From Ancrocorticia sp052089425 (GTDB lineage: Bacteria > Actinomycetota > Actinomycetes > Actinomycetales > Actinomycetaceae): a DNA stretch of 64,000 bases. The number at the start of each line of letters is the position of its first letter. Within the stretch, counting starts at the first letter, position 1. Shown piece after piece: positions 41,824 to 50,525 of the stretch. The notes under the pieces were generated by a model, which did not search any database, was not told the origin of the DNA, and saw only the letters and a program-made list of their open reading frames with translations. Location: contig NZ_JBQCZW010000004.1 of the NCBI RefSeq assembly GCF_052089425.1, positions 62,001 through 126,000 of the forward strand. Direction: 5' to 3'. The position numbers and the translations under genes are program-made.

Positions 41824-43554
41824 ATGCTCTGGACCCTTGTCCGAAAATATACAAAACCGTATGTTTCACTCATTGTATTAGCCATTCTCCTGCAACTGGC
41901 CTCCACCTTGGCCACGCTCTACTTGCCCAGCCTCAACGCCCGAATCATTGATGAAGGCGTTGTTGAGGGTGATACCGAGTTCATTTGGAGGGTAGGTGGT
42001 CTCATGCTGGCCGTTGCCTTTGGTCAGGTGGCCAGCGCCGTCCTTGCCGTCTGGTGCGGTGCGCGCGTTGCGATGGCGACCGGGCGTGATATGCGCAGCG
42101 GCATTTACCAGAGAGTCGATTCCTTTTCCGCTAACGATGTTTCTCGCTTCGGTGCTGCAACGCTCATCACGCGCGGCACCAATGACATCCAGCAGGTCCA
42201 ACTCGTTATCCTCATGGGCCTGAATTTCATGGTCATGGTGCCCATTATGTCCATCGGCGGGATCGTCATGGCAGTGCGGGAGGATCCGGGCCTCTCGTGG
42301 CTGGTCTGGGTATCCGTACCTGTGCTCCTCCTTATTGTTGGGCTGCTGGTGCGCCTGCTGATGCCGCTATTCACGCGGATGCAAGACAACATCGATTCGA
42401 TCAACGGGGTGATGCGCGAACAGATCATGGGGATCCGTGTGGTTCGGGCTTTCGTCCGGGAGAATCACGAGACTAGGCGTTTCACTGATGCCAACGCGGT
42501 TCTCACTGATACGTCCGTACGGATTGGGCGGCTCTTTATCCTCATGGGCCCCATCATTACCATGATCCTCCATCTTGCAACCGCTGCCGTCCTGTGGTTT
42601 GGCGGGCATCGAGTAGACCAGGGTCTCATTCAAGTAGGCTCGCTCACCGCGTTCATGCAGTACCTGCTCCAAATTCTAGTGGCCGTCATGATGGGCACGT
42701 TCATGTTCATGATGTTCCCCCGCGCTGTCGTGTGTGCGCGCCGTATAGGCGAAGTGCTGGACACCAGCAGCTCAATGACGGAACCAGAAACGCCGGTCGA
42801 GCTGAAAAATCCCCGAGGGACGGTGGAGTTCCGTCGAGTCTCCTTCGCTTATCCGGGGGCCGAGGCACCCGTGCTGGATGCGCTTAGCTTCACGGTGGAA
42901 GCCGGCACAACCACCGCCATCATTGGTGCCACCGGCTCAGGCAAGTCCACGTTGGTTAACCTCATCCCAAGACTGCAAGATGCCACGTCTGGCGAAGTGG
43001 TTCTTGACGGTTCTCACGTCAGAGCTCTCAGCAGGGCTACCATCACCGAATCCGTGGGATTCGTGCCGCAGCGCCCCTATCTGTTCTCTGGCACCGTGCG
43101 GTCAAACCTCCAGTTCGGAGCTCCCAGCGCCACCAGTGACGAGATGTGGCACGCCCTCGAGACGGCTCAAGCCGCAGAATTTGTTCGCGAGCAAGGCGGC
43201 CTCGACTATGCGATCTCTCAGGGTGGCACCAACGTTTCCGGCGGCCAACGCCAGCGCCTGTGCATTGCCCGCGCGCTGGTGAGCCGGCCACGCATCTATG
43301 TGTTTGACGATTCTTTCTCTGCCCTAGACGTGGCAACGGATGCACGATTGCGAGCCGCGCTGCCTACCTACACGGAGGGCGCCACCATAATCATCGTGGC
43401 CCAGCGTGTCTCCACCATCACAAGTGCGGACCAAATTCTCGTGCTAGATGACGGCGCAATCACCGCGCGTGGCACCCACGAGCAGCTCCTAAAATCCTCC
43501 CCAACGTATCAGGAGATCGTGAATTCCCAGCTCAGCGAGGAGAATGCCGCATGA
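41824..43554 (+). CDS. heterodimeric ABC exporter, first half
   Basis: A six-helix membrane domain fused to an ATPase (576 residues). Walker A is GATGSGKST, the signature VSGGQRQRLCIAR, and Walker B VFDDSFSALD, where the catalytic Glu is replaced by Asp. That is the degenerate-site signature of heterodimeric exporters such as TM287/288 and BmrC/D. The start is ATG 41824 with GAGGA ten bases upstream; the frame extends to 41767 without a better site. Its TGA overlaps the next gene's ATG, so both halves are translated together. Substrate (drug, lipid or peptide) is unknown. Confidence 0.9.
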   Translation: MLWTLVRKYTKPYVSLIVLAILLQLASTLATLYLPSLNARIIDEGVVEGDTEFIWRVGGLMLAVAFGQVASAVLAVWCGARVAMATGRDMRSGIYQRVDSFSANDVSRFGAATLITRGTNDIQQVQLVILMGLNFMVMVPIMSIGGIVMAVREDPGLSWLVWVSVPVLLLIVGLLVRLLMPLFTRMQDNIDSINGVMREQIMGIRVVRAFVRENHETRRFTDANAVLTDTSVRIGRLFILMGPIITMILHLATAAVLWFGGHRVDQGLIQVGSLTAFMQYLLQILVAVMMGTFMFMMFPRAVVCARRIGEVLDTSSSMTEPETPVELKNPRGTVEFRRVSFAYPGAEAPVLDALSFTVEAGTTTAIIGATGSGKSTLVNLIPRLQDATSGEVVLDGSHVRALSRATITESVGFVPQRPYLFSGTVRSNLQFGAPSATSDEMWHALETAQAAEFVREQGGLDYAISQGGTNVSGGQRQRLCIARALVSRPRIYVFDDSFSALDVATDARLRAALPTYTEGATIIIVAQRVSTITSADQILVLDDGAITARGTHEQLLKSSPTYQEIVNSQLSEENAA

Positions 43555-45551
43555 AAAAGACGAAACGTTCGGCTACTTCAGCTCCTTTGCCTTCCAATAA
43601 CGAATCCTTAGCCTTGAGCGATTCCGAGATCTACGAGCTCTCCCAGAACGTCACCGATTTCGAAGGCGGCCCACCCCGCAAGGCGAAGGCATTCTGGCCC
43701 TCAGCCATCCGCCTGTTCAAGACGTTCGGCGCGCACCCGATCGGAATGACATTCGTCTTCGCCATGATTCTCATCGCGGTCATCTTCAACGTCTGGGCCC
43801 CCAATGTTCTAGGCGACGCAATGAATGTCATCTTTGGCGGAGTTGTCTCAGCCCAGATGCCTGAGAGTGCAACGGCCACTCAGGTCATCGAAGGCCTACG
43901 AGCTTCGGGCGAGGGACAAATCGCGGACATGCTTTCGGGCATGGAGTTTGTCCCGGGGGCTGGCATTGCGTTTGGCGAGCTGGCTCAGCTCATTGGAATT
44001 GTGCTGGGCATGTATGTGATCGCACAACTCTTCATGTGGCTTCAGGGCCGCCTCCTCAATGACATCGTCATGAGAATCGTGTACCAGCTCCGCCAAGATA
44101 TTGAGCGCAAGGTCAACCATCTCCCGCTCAAGTACTTCGATAAGCACCAACGCGGTGATATCCTCTCGCGCACTACGAACGATGTGGATAATGTTCAGGC
44201 TGCCCTCCAGCAGGCATTCACAAGCTTGGTGTACTGCATCCTCACCGTCATCGGGATCGTTGTGATGATGTTCTATCTATCGTGGCAGATGGCGCTCATC
44301 GCCCTCATCGCGCTGCCGCTTTCCGGGCTGGTTGTGGGAATCGTTGGAACGAAATCACAGAAGCTCTTTGCGGACCAGTGGCGCAACACCGGGCGATTGA
44401 ACGGAACCATCGAAGAATCCTTCACCGGTCACGAGATCATTACCGTTTTCGGACGCCAAGAACTCATGGGCGAACAGTTTAACGAACACAATGAGGCCCT
44501 CTATGAGGCCTCTTTCAAGGCGCAGTTCTACTCGGGCATGATCATGCCGATCATGCAGTGGGTCAGCCAACTCGGCTATGTGGGGATCGCGGTTGTTGGA
44601 GCCCTTCGTGTGGCCACTGGAACGATGACACTCGGCGCCGTCACAGCCTTCATCCAGTACTCCCGAGAGTTCAACCAGCCGCTGGGCGAGGTAGCGTCCA
44701 TGGCAAACATGCTGATCTCAGGGGTTGCCTCCGCCGAACGCATCTTTGAGCTACTGGACGCAGAGGAAGAAGAGCCTGATCCTCAGAATGCTGCGACGCT
44801 TGCTACACCCGTTCGCGGCAAGGTCGAGTTCATGGACGTTGACTTCTCCTACTCCCCCGACCGGCCTCTCATCGAAAACCTCTCGCTCAAGGTATTGGCA
44901 GGCCAAACGATCGCCATCGTTGGCCCCACGGGCGCGGGTAAAACCACCCTTGTCAACCTCATCATGCGCTTCTACGAGGTCAATGGGGGAGGCATCTTCA
45001 TCGATGATGTTGATACTCAAACTATTCGCCGTTCCGTACTTCGAAGTCAGATTGGTATGGTTCTTCAAGATGCGGTTCTCTTTGAGGGCACTATCATGGA
45101 AAACATCCGTTATGGACGCTTGGATGCAACGGACGATGAAGTGCTCGCTGCCGCCAATGCTACCTACGTTGATCGCTTCGTACGATCGCTACCCGATGGC
45201 TATCAGACCGTTATTAACGGTGAGGCGTCTAACATTTCAGCCGGGGAGCGGCAGCTCGTCACCATCGCCCGCGCATTCTTGGCAGAACCGTCACTCCTCA
45301 TCCTTGATGAGGCAACCTCCTCGGTGGATACCCGCACCGAAGTGCTGGTTCAAGAGGCCATGGCGGCGCTGCGCGCTGACCGAACTTCGTTTGTTATTGC
45401 GCATCGGCTCTCCACAATTCGCGATGCTCATGCAATCCTCGTCATGGAAGATGGCGGCATCGTGGAGCAAGGCAGCCACGATGAACTCATGAAGCGCCAG
45501 GGCGCTTATTACCGCCTCTTCATGTCACAGTTTGCTGGGACTTCGGAGTAG
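43551..45551 (+). CDS. heterodimeric ABC exporter, second half
   Basis: The partner subunit, 666 residues, with an N-terminal cytosolic extension of about 50 residues. Its ATPase has the consensus site: Walker A GPTGAGKTT, Walker B LLILDEATSSVD with catalytic Glu, and a variant signature ISAGERQLVTIARA. Together with the upstream half it forms one asymmetric transporter with one canonical and one degenerate site. The ATG overlaps the preceding TGA (ATGA). A bidirectional hairpin follows the stop. Confidence 0.9.
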   Translation: MKKTKRSATSAPLPSNNESLALSDSEIYELSQNVTDFEGGPPRKAKAFWPSAIRLFKTFGAHPIGMTFVFAMILIAVIFNVWAPNVLGDAMNVIFGGVVSAQMPESATATQVIEGLRASGEGQIADMLSGMEFVPGAGIAFGELAQLIGIVLGMYVIAQLFMWLQGRLLNDIVMRIVYQLRQDIERKVNHLPLKYFDKHQRGDILSRTTNDVDNVQAALQQAFTSLVYCILTVIGIVVMMFYLSWQMALIALIALPLSGLVVGIVGTKSQKLFADQWRNTGRLNGTIEESFTGHEIITVFGRQELMGEQFNEHNEALYEASFKAQFYSGMIMPIMQWVSQLGYVGIAVVGALRVATGTMTLGAVTAFIQYSREFNQPLGEVASMANMLISGVASAERIFELLDAEEEEPDPQNAATLATPVRGKVEFMDVDFSYSPDRPLIENLSLKVLAGQTIAIVGPTGAGKTTLVNLIMRFYEVNGGGIFIDDVDTQTIRRSVLRSQIGMVLQDAVLFEGTIMENIRYGRLDATDDEVLAAANATYVDRFVRSLPDGYQTVINGEASNISAGERQLVTIARAFLAEPSLLILDEATSSVDTRTEVLVQEAMAALRADRTSFVIAHRLSTIRDAHAILVMEDGGIVEQGSHDELMKRQGAYYRLFMSQFAGTSE

Positions 45552-45587
45552 TTCTTACCGAGTTGACGAATCCAGCGGGATCTCCGC

Positions 45588-45615
45588 CGTCGTCGTTACT
45601 TTTTTAACGACGACG
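45588..45615. terminator. bidirectional terminator
   Basis: CGTCGTCGTT (45588-45597) and AACGACGACG (45606-45615) form a perfect 10-bp stem around ACTTTTTT. It lies between the convergent exporter and EamA genes and could stop both. Confidence 0.75.
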
Positions 45616-45629
45616 AATTCCTACAAACC

Positions 45630-46490
45630 CTACGCAACCGCAATCAACGCAATGCCTGTGGCTACAACTCCCGCTCCCACAATTCTGCGGAGAGGATCAG
45701 GTTCCTTGTATACCCACCAGGCGAGCAGGGCGCCGATGACGATCGAGGACTCCCGGACGGGGGCAACCAGCGCCACCGAGGTGGTCTGCATAACGAATAG
45801 GACGGTCACGTAGGCTGCGGGCGAGAGAGTGCCGGCGATCAGGACTTCGCGGCGGTCGCGGCGCCACGTCTCGCGTACATCGTTGCGCCGGCGGATCACA
45901 CCGGGCGCCATGAGGAGGGACTGGGCGATACAGGCGAGGCCGTAGTAAAGGATCGGCGGGTTCCCCAGTTCAGCCACCGAGTAATCGTCCCAGAGTGTAT
46001 AGCCAGCGATCGCGACCCCCGTGGCAAGGCCGTATGCCAAGCCCACGCGCGGGTTTCCGCCGCGGAACAGATCCGCCCCCGTTACCACGAGGATCCCGCC
46101 GATGATCGCGATGCCGCCCGCCAGCGCCAACGGGGCGGGGCGATCCCCCAGAACCGTGACCGCTACCACCACCGTGATGAGCGGCCCCGTACCACGTGCC
46201 ACCGGGTACACGACGCCCAGATCGGCCTTGGAATACCCGGTCTGTAGCGTCATCGAATACGCGATGTGGATGATGCCGGAGATAGTCGCGGCGAAGAGGA
46301 GCTGGGGCGTCAGGAGGTGGCCTGCGCCGTTGCCGACGATCAGGCCGAGCGGTGTGCAAAGCAGCCCTGCCAGTGTGAAGTACATCCACACGAAAACGGT
46401 GGGCTGGCCCGAGGAATTTTTCGCCGCCATGTTCCAAACGGCGTGGCACACAGCCGCCGCCAACACGAGTGCCAAGGAGCCTATGGACAT
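45630..46490 (-). CDS. EamA/DMT-family transporter
   Basis: A 286-residue, ten-helix membrane protein of the drug/metabolite transporter superfamily: two EamA repeats, each ending with a Pro/Gly helix pair (GVVYPVARGTGPL in the first, VALVAPVRESSIV in the second). Substrates of such carriers include amino acids and riboflavin; this one cannot be assigned. It converges with the exporter operon and is 38 bases from the tRNA-Gly 3' end on the same strand. Confidence 0.82.
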   Translation of the reverse strand: MSIGSLALVLAAAVCHAVWNMAAKNSSGQPTVFVWMYFTLAGLLCTPLGLIVGNGAGHLLTPQLLFAATISGIIHIAYSMTLQTGYSKADLGVVYPVARGTGPLITVVVAVTVLGDRPAPLALAGGIAIIGGILVVTGADLFRGGNPRVGLAYGLATGVAIAGYTLWDDYSVAELGNPPILYYGLACIAQSLLMAPGVIRRRNDVRETWRRDRREVLIAGTLSPAAYVTVLFVMQTTSVALVAPVRESSIVIGALLAWWVYKEPDPLRRIVGAGVVATGIALIAVA

Positions 46491-46528
46491 GGGGTGACCC
46501 TACCGAATTGAGGGTACAGAATCATAAG

Positions 46529-46602
46529 TGGAGCGAATGACGGGAATCGAACCCGCGTAATCTGCTTGGAAGGCAGAGGCTCTACCATTGAGCTACATTC
46601 GC
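46529..46602 (-). tRNA. tRNA-Gly (TCC)
   Basis: A complete cloverleaf on the minus strand: acceptor GCGAATG/CATTCGC, D arm GTAGCTCAATGGTAGAG, anticodon stem CTCTGC...GCAGA with loop CTTCCAA (anticodon TCC), T arm GGGTTCGATTCCC, discriminator T, and an encoded CCA. Length 74 bases with CCA. Confidence 0.95.
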
Positions 46603-46638
46603 GTGCCCATAGAGTTTAGCAGCTTGCTCGATCGCAGC

Positions 46639-46693
46639 GCACCTTGGCTAAGTGTGATCTAACCCTGTGTGTCAAAGTGGCTTACCAAGGTGC
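46639..46693. repeat. 13-bp inverted repeat between the two tRNA genes
   Basis: GCACCTTGG-c-TAAG (46639-46652) and CTTA-CCAAGGTGC (46681-46693) pair over 13 bp with one bulged C, around a loop of about 28 bases. No T run follows either arm, so it is not an obvious terminator. It could be a termination/processing structure for tRNA-Gly or a mini inverted-repeat element. Confidence 0.45.
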
Positions 46694-46740
46694 AGGACCC
46701 GCGAATTTCGCCTAGTATGGGCTAGTCCCTCTGGGACAAT

Positions 46741-46813
46741 CGGGGTATGGCGCAGTTGGTAGCGCGCCCGCTTTGGGAGCGGGAGGCCGTGGGTTCGAGT
46801 CCCGCTACCCCGA
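46741..46813 (+). tRNA. tRNA-Pro (TGG)
   Basis: Cloverleaf on the plus strand: acceptor CGGGGTA/TACCCCG, anticodon stem CCCGC/GCGGG with loop TTTGGGA (anticodon TGG), T arm GTGGGTTCGAGTCCCGC, discriminator A. CCA is not encoded. Positioned next to a hairpin-rich segment and an Mrr gene, so its 3' end is a plausible integration site. Confidence 0.95.
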
Positions 46814-46827
46814 CAGATGAGTATCCC

Positions 46828-46968
46828 CGAAGATCTATCTTCGAGGGATGCGAAGACCGAGGGGTTGAAAGCACCGAAGGTGCTAAACACCCCGTCGAAA
46901 TTCGAGTGAAAAGAACGCTGGCGTTCTCTTCCGAGGATGATGAAGTGGTCTATGTTCGCGTAGCGAAC
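46828..46968. repeat. array of four short hairpins with about 42-base spacing
   Basis: Successive perfect inverted repeats with tiny loops: CGAAGAT/ATCTTCG (46828-46843), AGCACC/GGTGCT (46870-46884), AGAACGC/GCGTTCT (46912-46927) and GTTCGC/GCGAAC (46954-46968). Their centres are about 42 bases apart (46835.5, 46877, 46919.5, 46961), i.e. 14 codons. The sixth-base palindrome GGCGCC at 47001-47006 falls at the next step. It directly follows tRNA-Pro. I do not recognise the element. Confidence 0.55.
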
Positions 46969-47109
46969 TCCCCCGACGAAATCCGTGCAAATGGAGCATT
47001 GGCGCCCTATTTCAAAGATCATTGACCGGCCGGCTGCTAGCCTTTGAATGGCTGACTCTGGAATAACCCGGAGCTCCCGGATGACTGAACACATGAAAAG
47101 AGGCAACTT

Positions 47110-48033
47110 GTGACGGACATGCCAAATTGGGAAGGATTCATGATCCCGACCCTGCAGGTGATGGATGATGGTGTTGTCCGGCATTGGCGAGAATTTCAAC
47201 CTCAGGTTGCGGACAAGGCACACCTCACGGACGAACAGAAGACGGAGAGGCTCCCGTCGGGAAATTCGCTCAGATACGAAAACCGAATTGGCTGGGCAGT
47301 TTCATTTATGACGAATGTCGGTGCACTAACGCGTCCCAAGCGAGCGCATTACCAGATCACTGATGCAGGCAGACAGGTTTTACAACGTTTCCCTAACGGG
47401 GCTAAAGAACACGACATCAAAAGGATGGCAAAGGAACCTAACTCCCAAATCCGGGCTTATAAGTCCACCTCCTCTGATAAAAAATCCGCTGTCACTCCGC
47501 CGAACGACACAGATGCCGCTATGACTCCAATAGAGCAAGTTCAGTCAGGCATTACCCGCATTAACGAGGACGTTGAGAAGGAACTCCTAGAACGTCTTCA
47601 GAGCAAGGAACCAGCGTTCTTCGAACAGGCGGTGGTAGAACTACTTCTTGCCATGGGGTACGGCGGCTCTACGGGCGGGGGAAGCGTCACGCAACTCAGC
47701 AACGACGGTGGAATTGATGGCGTGATTGATCAAGATATTCTGGGTTTGAGTCGAGTTTACATACAGGCTAAACGCTATGCCGACGTCAACAGTGTTGGAC
47801 GCCCTGATCTGCAAGCATTTGTCGGGGCGCTCAGCGGAAAGGCCGACAGTGGCGTCTTCATTACCACCAGCACGTTCTCAAAGAACGCCCGCGAATACGC
47901 TTCCGGCGTTCCTACACGCATTATTCTTATCGACGGCGCATTCCTCACCCGCCTTATGCTCCAATTCGGAGTTGGAGTCCAGACACGCGAAACGTACACC
48001 GTTGCCGAGATCGACGAGGACTTCTTCGAATAG
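47110..48033 (+). CDS. Mrr-type restriction endonuclease
   Basis: A 307-residue type IV-like restriction enzyme. The first 100 residues form an Mrr N-terminal winged-helix domain (RYENRIGWAVSFMTNVGAL; then RAHYQITDAGRQVL). The C-terminal PD-(D/E)xK domain has GGIDGVID and the catalytic QAKRY, preceded by FFEQAVVELLLAMGY. It should cut modified DNA. Start GTG 47110 with AGAGG six bases upstream; an in-frame ATG nine bases later is possible. No methyltransferase is adjacent, as expected for a solitary Mrr. Its place after a tRNA gene suggests acquisition with an island. Confidence 0.85.
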   Translation: MTDMPNWEGFMIPTLQVMDDGVVRHWREFQPQVADKAHLTDEQKTERLPSGNSLRYENRIGWAVSFMTNVGALTRPKRAHYQITDAGRQVLQRFPNGAKEHDIKRMAKEPNSQIRAYKSTSSDKKSAVTPPNDTDAAMTPIEQVQSGITRINEDVEKELLERLQSKEPAFFEQAVVELLLAMGYGGSTGGGSVTQLSNDGGIDGVIDQDILGLSRVYIQAKRYADVNSVGRPDLQAFVGALSGKADSGVFITTSTFSKNAREYASGVPTRIILIDGAFLTRLMLQFGVGVQTRETYTVAEIDEDFFE

Positions 48034-48105
48034 ATCGATAGATTGACTGGGCAACTATGCCCTTCGCCCGTATGCGCCGAGGTCCGTACCGTACGCACCC
48101 ACTCC

Positions 48106-50460
48106 TTATCGCGAGCGCCGCACAAGCCCTTTGACGCCGCCAGTGACGGAGCTGCCTGCGCCGAGCGCCACAGCAAACTCCATGAGCCCATTTGGCTCGT
48201 AAGGCGAAGAGAACATTCCACAGTCCACCGCCTTGTCGGTCAGGAACGTGTCGGAGTACCGCTGAGCGTCGGGCGTATGAAGGTCCCACACCAGTAGGGC
48301 AGCCATGATCGAAGCTGAAAGATCGGACGGTAGCGGCGGCATGCCAAGCCGCTCTAGCCCGTCATAGGCCGTCTTGAGAATCCTGTGATCCGTGACAGAT
48401 GCGGTCAGTGACATGGGGCCAACGTTGTAGGAGATCTGCCGCCCGGCGGCGCGCTCCACTGTGGCACGCCACCTGCCAATCCGCTTGGCCGCGGCGTAAT
48501 TTGGCCCCTGCACATCAACGAATCCGGGGTACACGCCGCCGATGCGGCCCGGGCGCAAGCGCCTCACCATTGCGTATGTGGAAACCGATCGAGCAACTGC
48601 ACCTTCGCCAAGCTGTTTCTTGAGGCCGTCTTCGCCAAGCTTGAAGGCATCGGTTGGGCTGCCGATCCACGCCAGCATAGTGTCAGTCCGCTCGCTGCAC
48701 ACAAGCCGTTCCACCACATCCGCCCCCGCGGCCGCCAAGAGGAAGGCAGACCCCGGAGCATAGAGCGAATCCACAATCACAAGACGGCCCGGGAGCTTGG
48801 CGATCCATCCGGCAACTCGTTCGGGTGCCTCTACTACATCAGCTCCGTCATCGGGCGGCAGGAATAACGTGCCGGAACTTTCGTGTGCCGCGGCGAGGAG
48901 CTCTGCCTTGCGGCGTGACTGCGGCCGAATCACTGCGGCCACATCGAAACCCCACTCGAGCAGCTGACGCGCTGGGGATAGCTCGGCCCCTGCGCCGAGG
49001 CATACAAAGGTAACACCTGCGGCTTGTAGCAAGTCAGGATCGAGTGCCATCTCGCGTAGCGCTACATCAGCCCCGTCTAGGAGGCGCCCCGATTGCTTCC
49101 AACCGTCCAATTCTGCAACGAGCTCGTGCCCACGAAGCGTTCGGCCGTCAATGCTCAGTTCCAAGCCCTCGTTGCGACCTTTCTGGGTTCCGGTGATCAC
49201 TCCTCCAGCGTTTGACGGTTCACGCAGAATGGCATCGGAGAGCGTGCGCCCGTCAGAGAAATGAAGGAGCTCCGAGAGAGCATTCAGCCCTGACTGAGCG
49301 CAGTTGGTGCCTCGCTCTGGGGTATCGAACCAGCTCATCTCTTCCATGGCTTCGCGATAGCGTTTACGCCACGGGACCGCTGAGTCGATTGACTGCTGGA
49401 GCCGGGGAAGGCCGCTCGCAGCGCCCGCGCACATTCCCTGCGATACGAGGGTGCTGCTACTGCGTCCGTCCTGGCGTGGTAGCACAATCGCCTCGCCTAC
49501 ATCTGGCACATTCTGTTTGCCTGAATACCAGAGGTGTACAAGATCGCGTCCACTGCCCGCATCAAGAACAGCGAATCGATTGTCCGTCAGCTCAACCAGC
49601 TCTAGCTGGGTTGGCAAGAGCACTGGTGCCCTGAATGATGCGGCGCCTTGGCACGATTCGGAACCATCTATCCCGAGTTCGCCAGCCGCCCATGCGTCAA
49701 TAGCCGCGCCATGGAGGATCACTGATCGATATCCGAATAGGCGAGCGCTGGCTTTGGACACGTGTATCGGGTTGATATCGCCGGTGATACGCGCCCAGTT
49801 CTTGCTGGCCTGCGTTCCCAACTGAGCCGATGAGTAAGCTGTGCGCTGGCCAACGTCCAAATACCCCAAGCCGTTTGTACCGACATCCTTTCGGAGATCG
49901 GGTACTCGGGCCAGAAGCTCAGGAATTTGCCCAATATTCCGATCTGAGCCCTTACCTGACTTATCGAGGTAGCTGGTGCACTCGATGTAGGCAACTGTGC
50001 CTGCCGCGCTAAGCGAGCATTGGATCACCACACGTATCCCTGAGTTATCGCGATTGAGTGACACTACACGTGCGGAGAGCTGGAGATCGGTACCGGCCGA
50101 AACTGGCGCAGCGAGATCCCATGCTTGACTGGTCACTAAGGTGCCGAGTGGCTGTAAAGGCACAGTGGGATCAGCAAGTAGCTCTACGTTCGATGGGAAA
50201 CACAAGCTATGCAGGGCGGCCGGGGTTAGCCAGCCTTGCTGACCGTTCCCCGTTGACGGCGCGGTACGTGCGGCGCTAACTTCACCGGGGCCAGAGCCTT
50301 GCTCGCTGAATACATCCGCAAGGCTGCCGAGCTCTGGGGCTGACGTACTGACCGAACGTGTGATCGTGGGAATCTTGTCAAGAGAGTCAGGAATCCCGAT
50401 TGTCCGCAGCTTCTTGCTAGCTGAACTGTGAACCACGTGTGCAAGCTGCCTTAGCTCCAT
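48106..50460 (-). CDS. MaoC-like hotdog domain fused to an SDR-like Rossmann domain
   Basis: A 784-residue multidomain protein. Residues of about 60-330 form a double hotdog with the MaoC hydratase motif: Asp228-Ile-Asn-Pro-Ile-His233 followed by a LHG. The C-terminal half begins a Rossmann-like strand, FVCLGAGAELSP (about 485), and contains YAAAK (Tyr655, Lys659), the spacing of an SDR catalytic pair, with no clear Ser. In mycobacteria the equivalent functions are separate genes, HtdX (MaoC) and the high-molecular-weight FabG4. This may therefore be a dehydratase/ketoreductase fusion acting on acyl-ACP or acyl-CoA. The ATG at 50460 follows AAGGAGG by four bases. Confidence 0.55.
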   Translation of the reverse strand: MELRQLAHVVHSSASKKLRTIGIPDSLDKIPTITRSVSTSAPELGSLADVFSEQGSGPGEVSAARTAPSTGNGQQGWLTPAALHSLCFPSNVELLADPTVPLQPLGTLVTSQAWDLAAPVSAGTDLQLSARVVSLNRDNSGIRVVIQCSLSAAGTVAYIECTSYLDKSGKGSDRNIGQIPELLARVPDLRKDVGTNGLGYLDVGQRTAYSSAQLGTQASKNWARITGDINPIHVSKASARLFGYRSVILHGAAIDAWAAGELGIDGSESCQGAASFRAPVLLPTQLELVELTDNRFAVLDAGSGRDLVHLWYSGKQNVPDVGEAIVLPRQDGRSSSTLVSQGMCAGAASGLPRLQQSIDSAVPWRKRYREAMEEMSWFDTPERGTNCAQSGLNALSELLHFSDGRTLSDAILREPSNAGGVITGTQKGRNEGLELSIDGRTLRGHELVAELDGWKQSGRLLDGADVALREMALDPDLLQAAGVTFVCLGAGAELSPARQLLEWGFDVAAVIRPQSRRKAELLAAAHESSGTLFLPPDDGADVVEAPERVAGWIAKLPGRLVIVDSLYAPGSAFLLAAAGADVVERLVCSERTDTMLAWIGSPTDAFKLGEDGLKKQLGEGAVARSVSTYAMVRRLRPGRIGGVYPGFVDVQGPNYAAAKRIGRWRATVERAAGRQISYNVGPMSLTASVTDHRILKTAYDGLERLGMPPLPSDLSASIMAALLVWDLHTPDAQRYSDTFLTDKAVDCGMFSSPYEPNGLMEFAVALGAGSSVTGGVKGLVRRSR

Positions 50461-50525
50461 GCCGCCTCCTTGATGACCACTCAAGGATAGCGGTTTGTGG
50501 CGTCAGATCCAGACGACAATAATCG

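Noticed and set aside
46747..47025. 92-codon open frame through tRNA-Pro and the hairpin array
   Set aside because: It starts inside the tRNA gene, so it cannot be an intact protein gene. The later part has a protein-like run, noted under the hairpin array, but has no start of its own.
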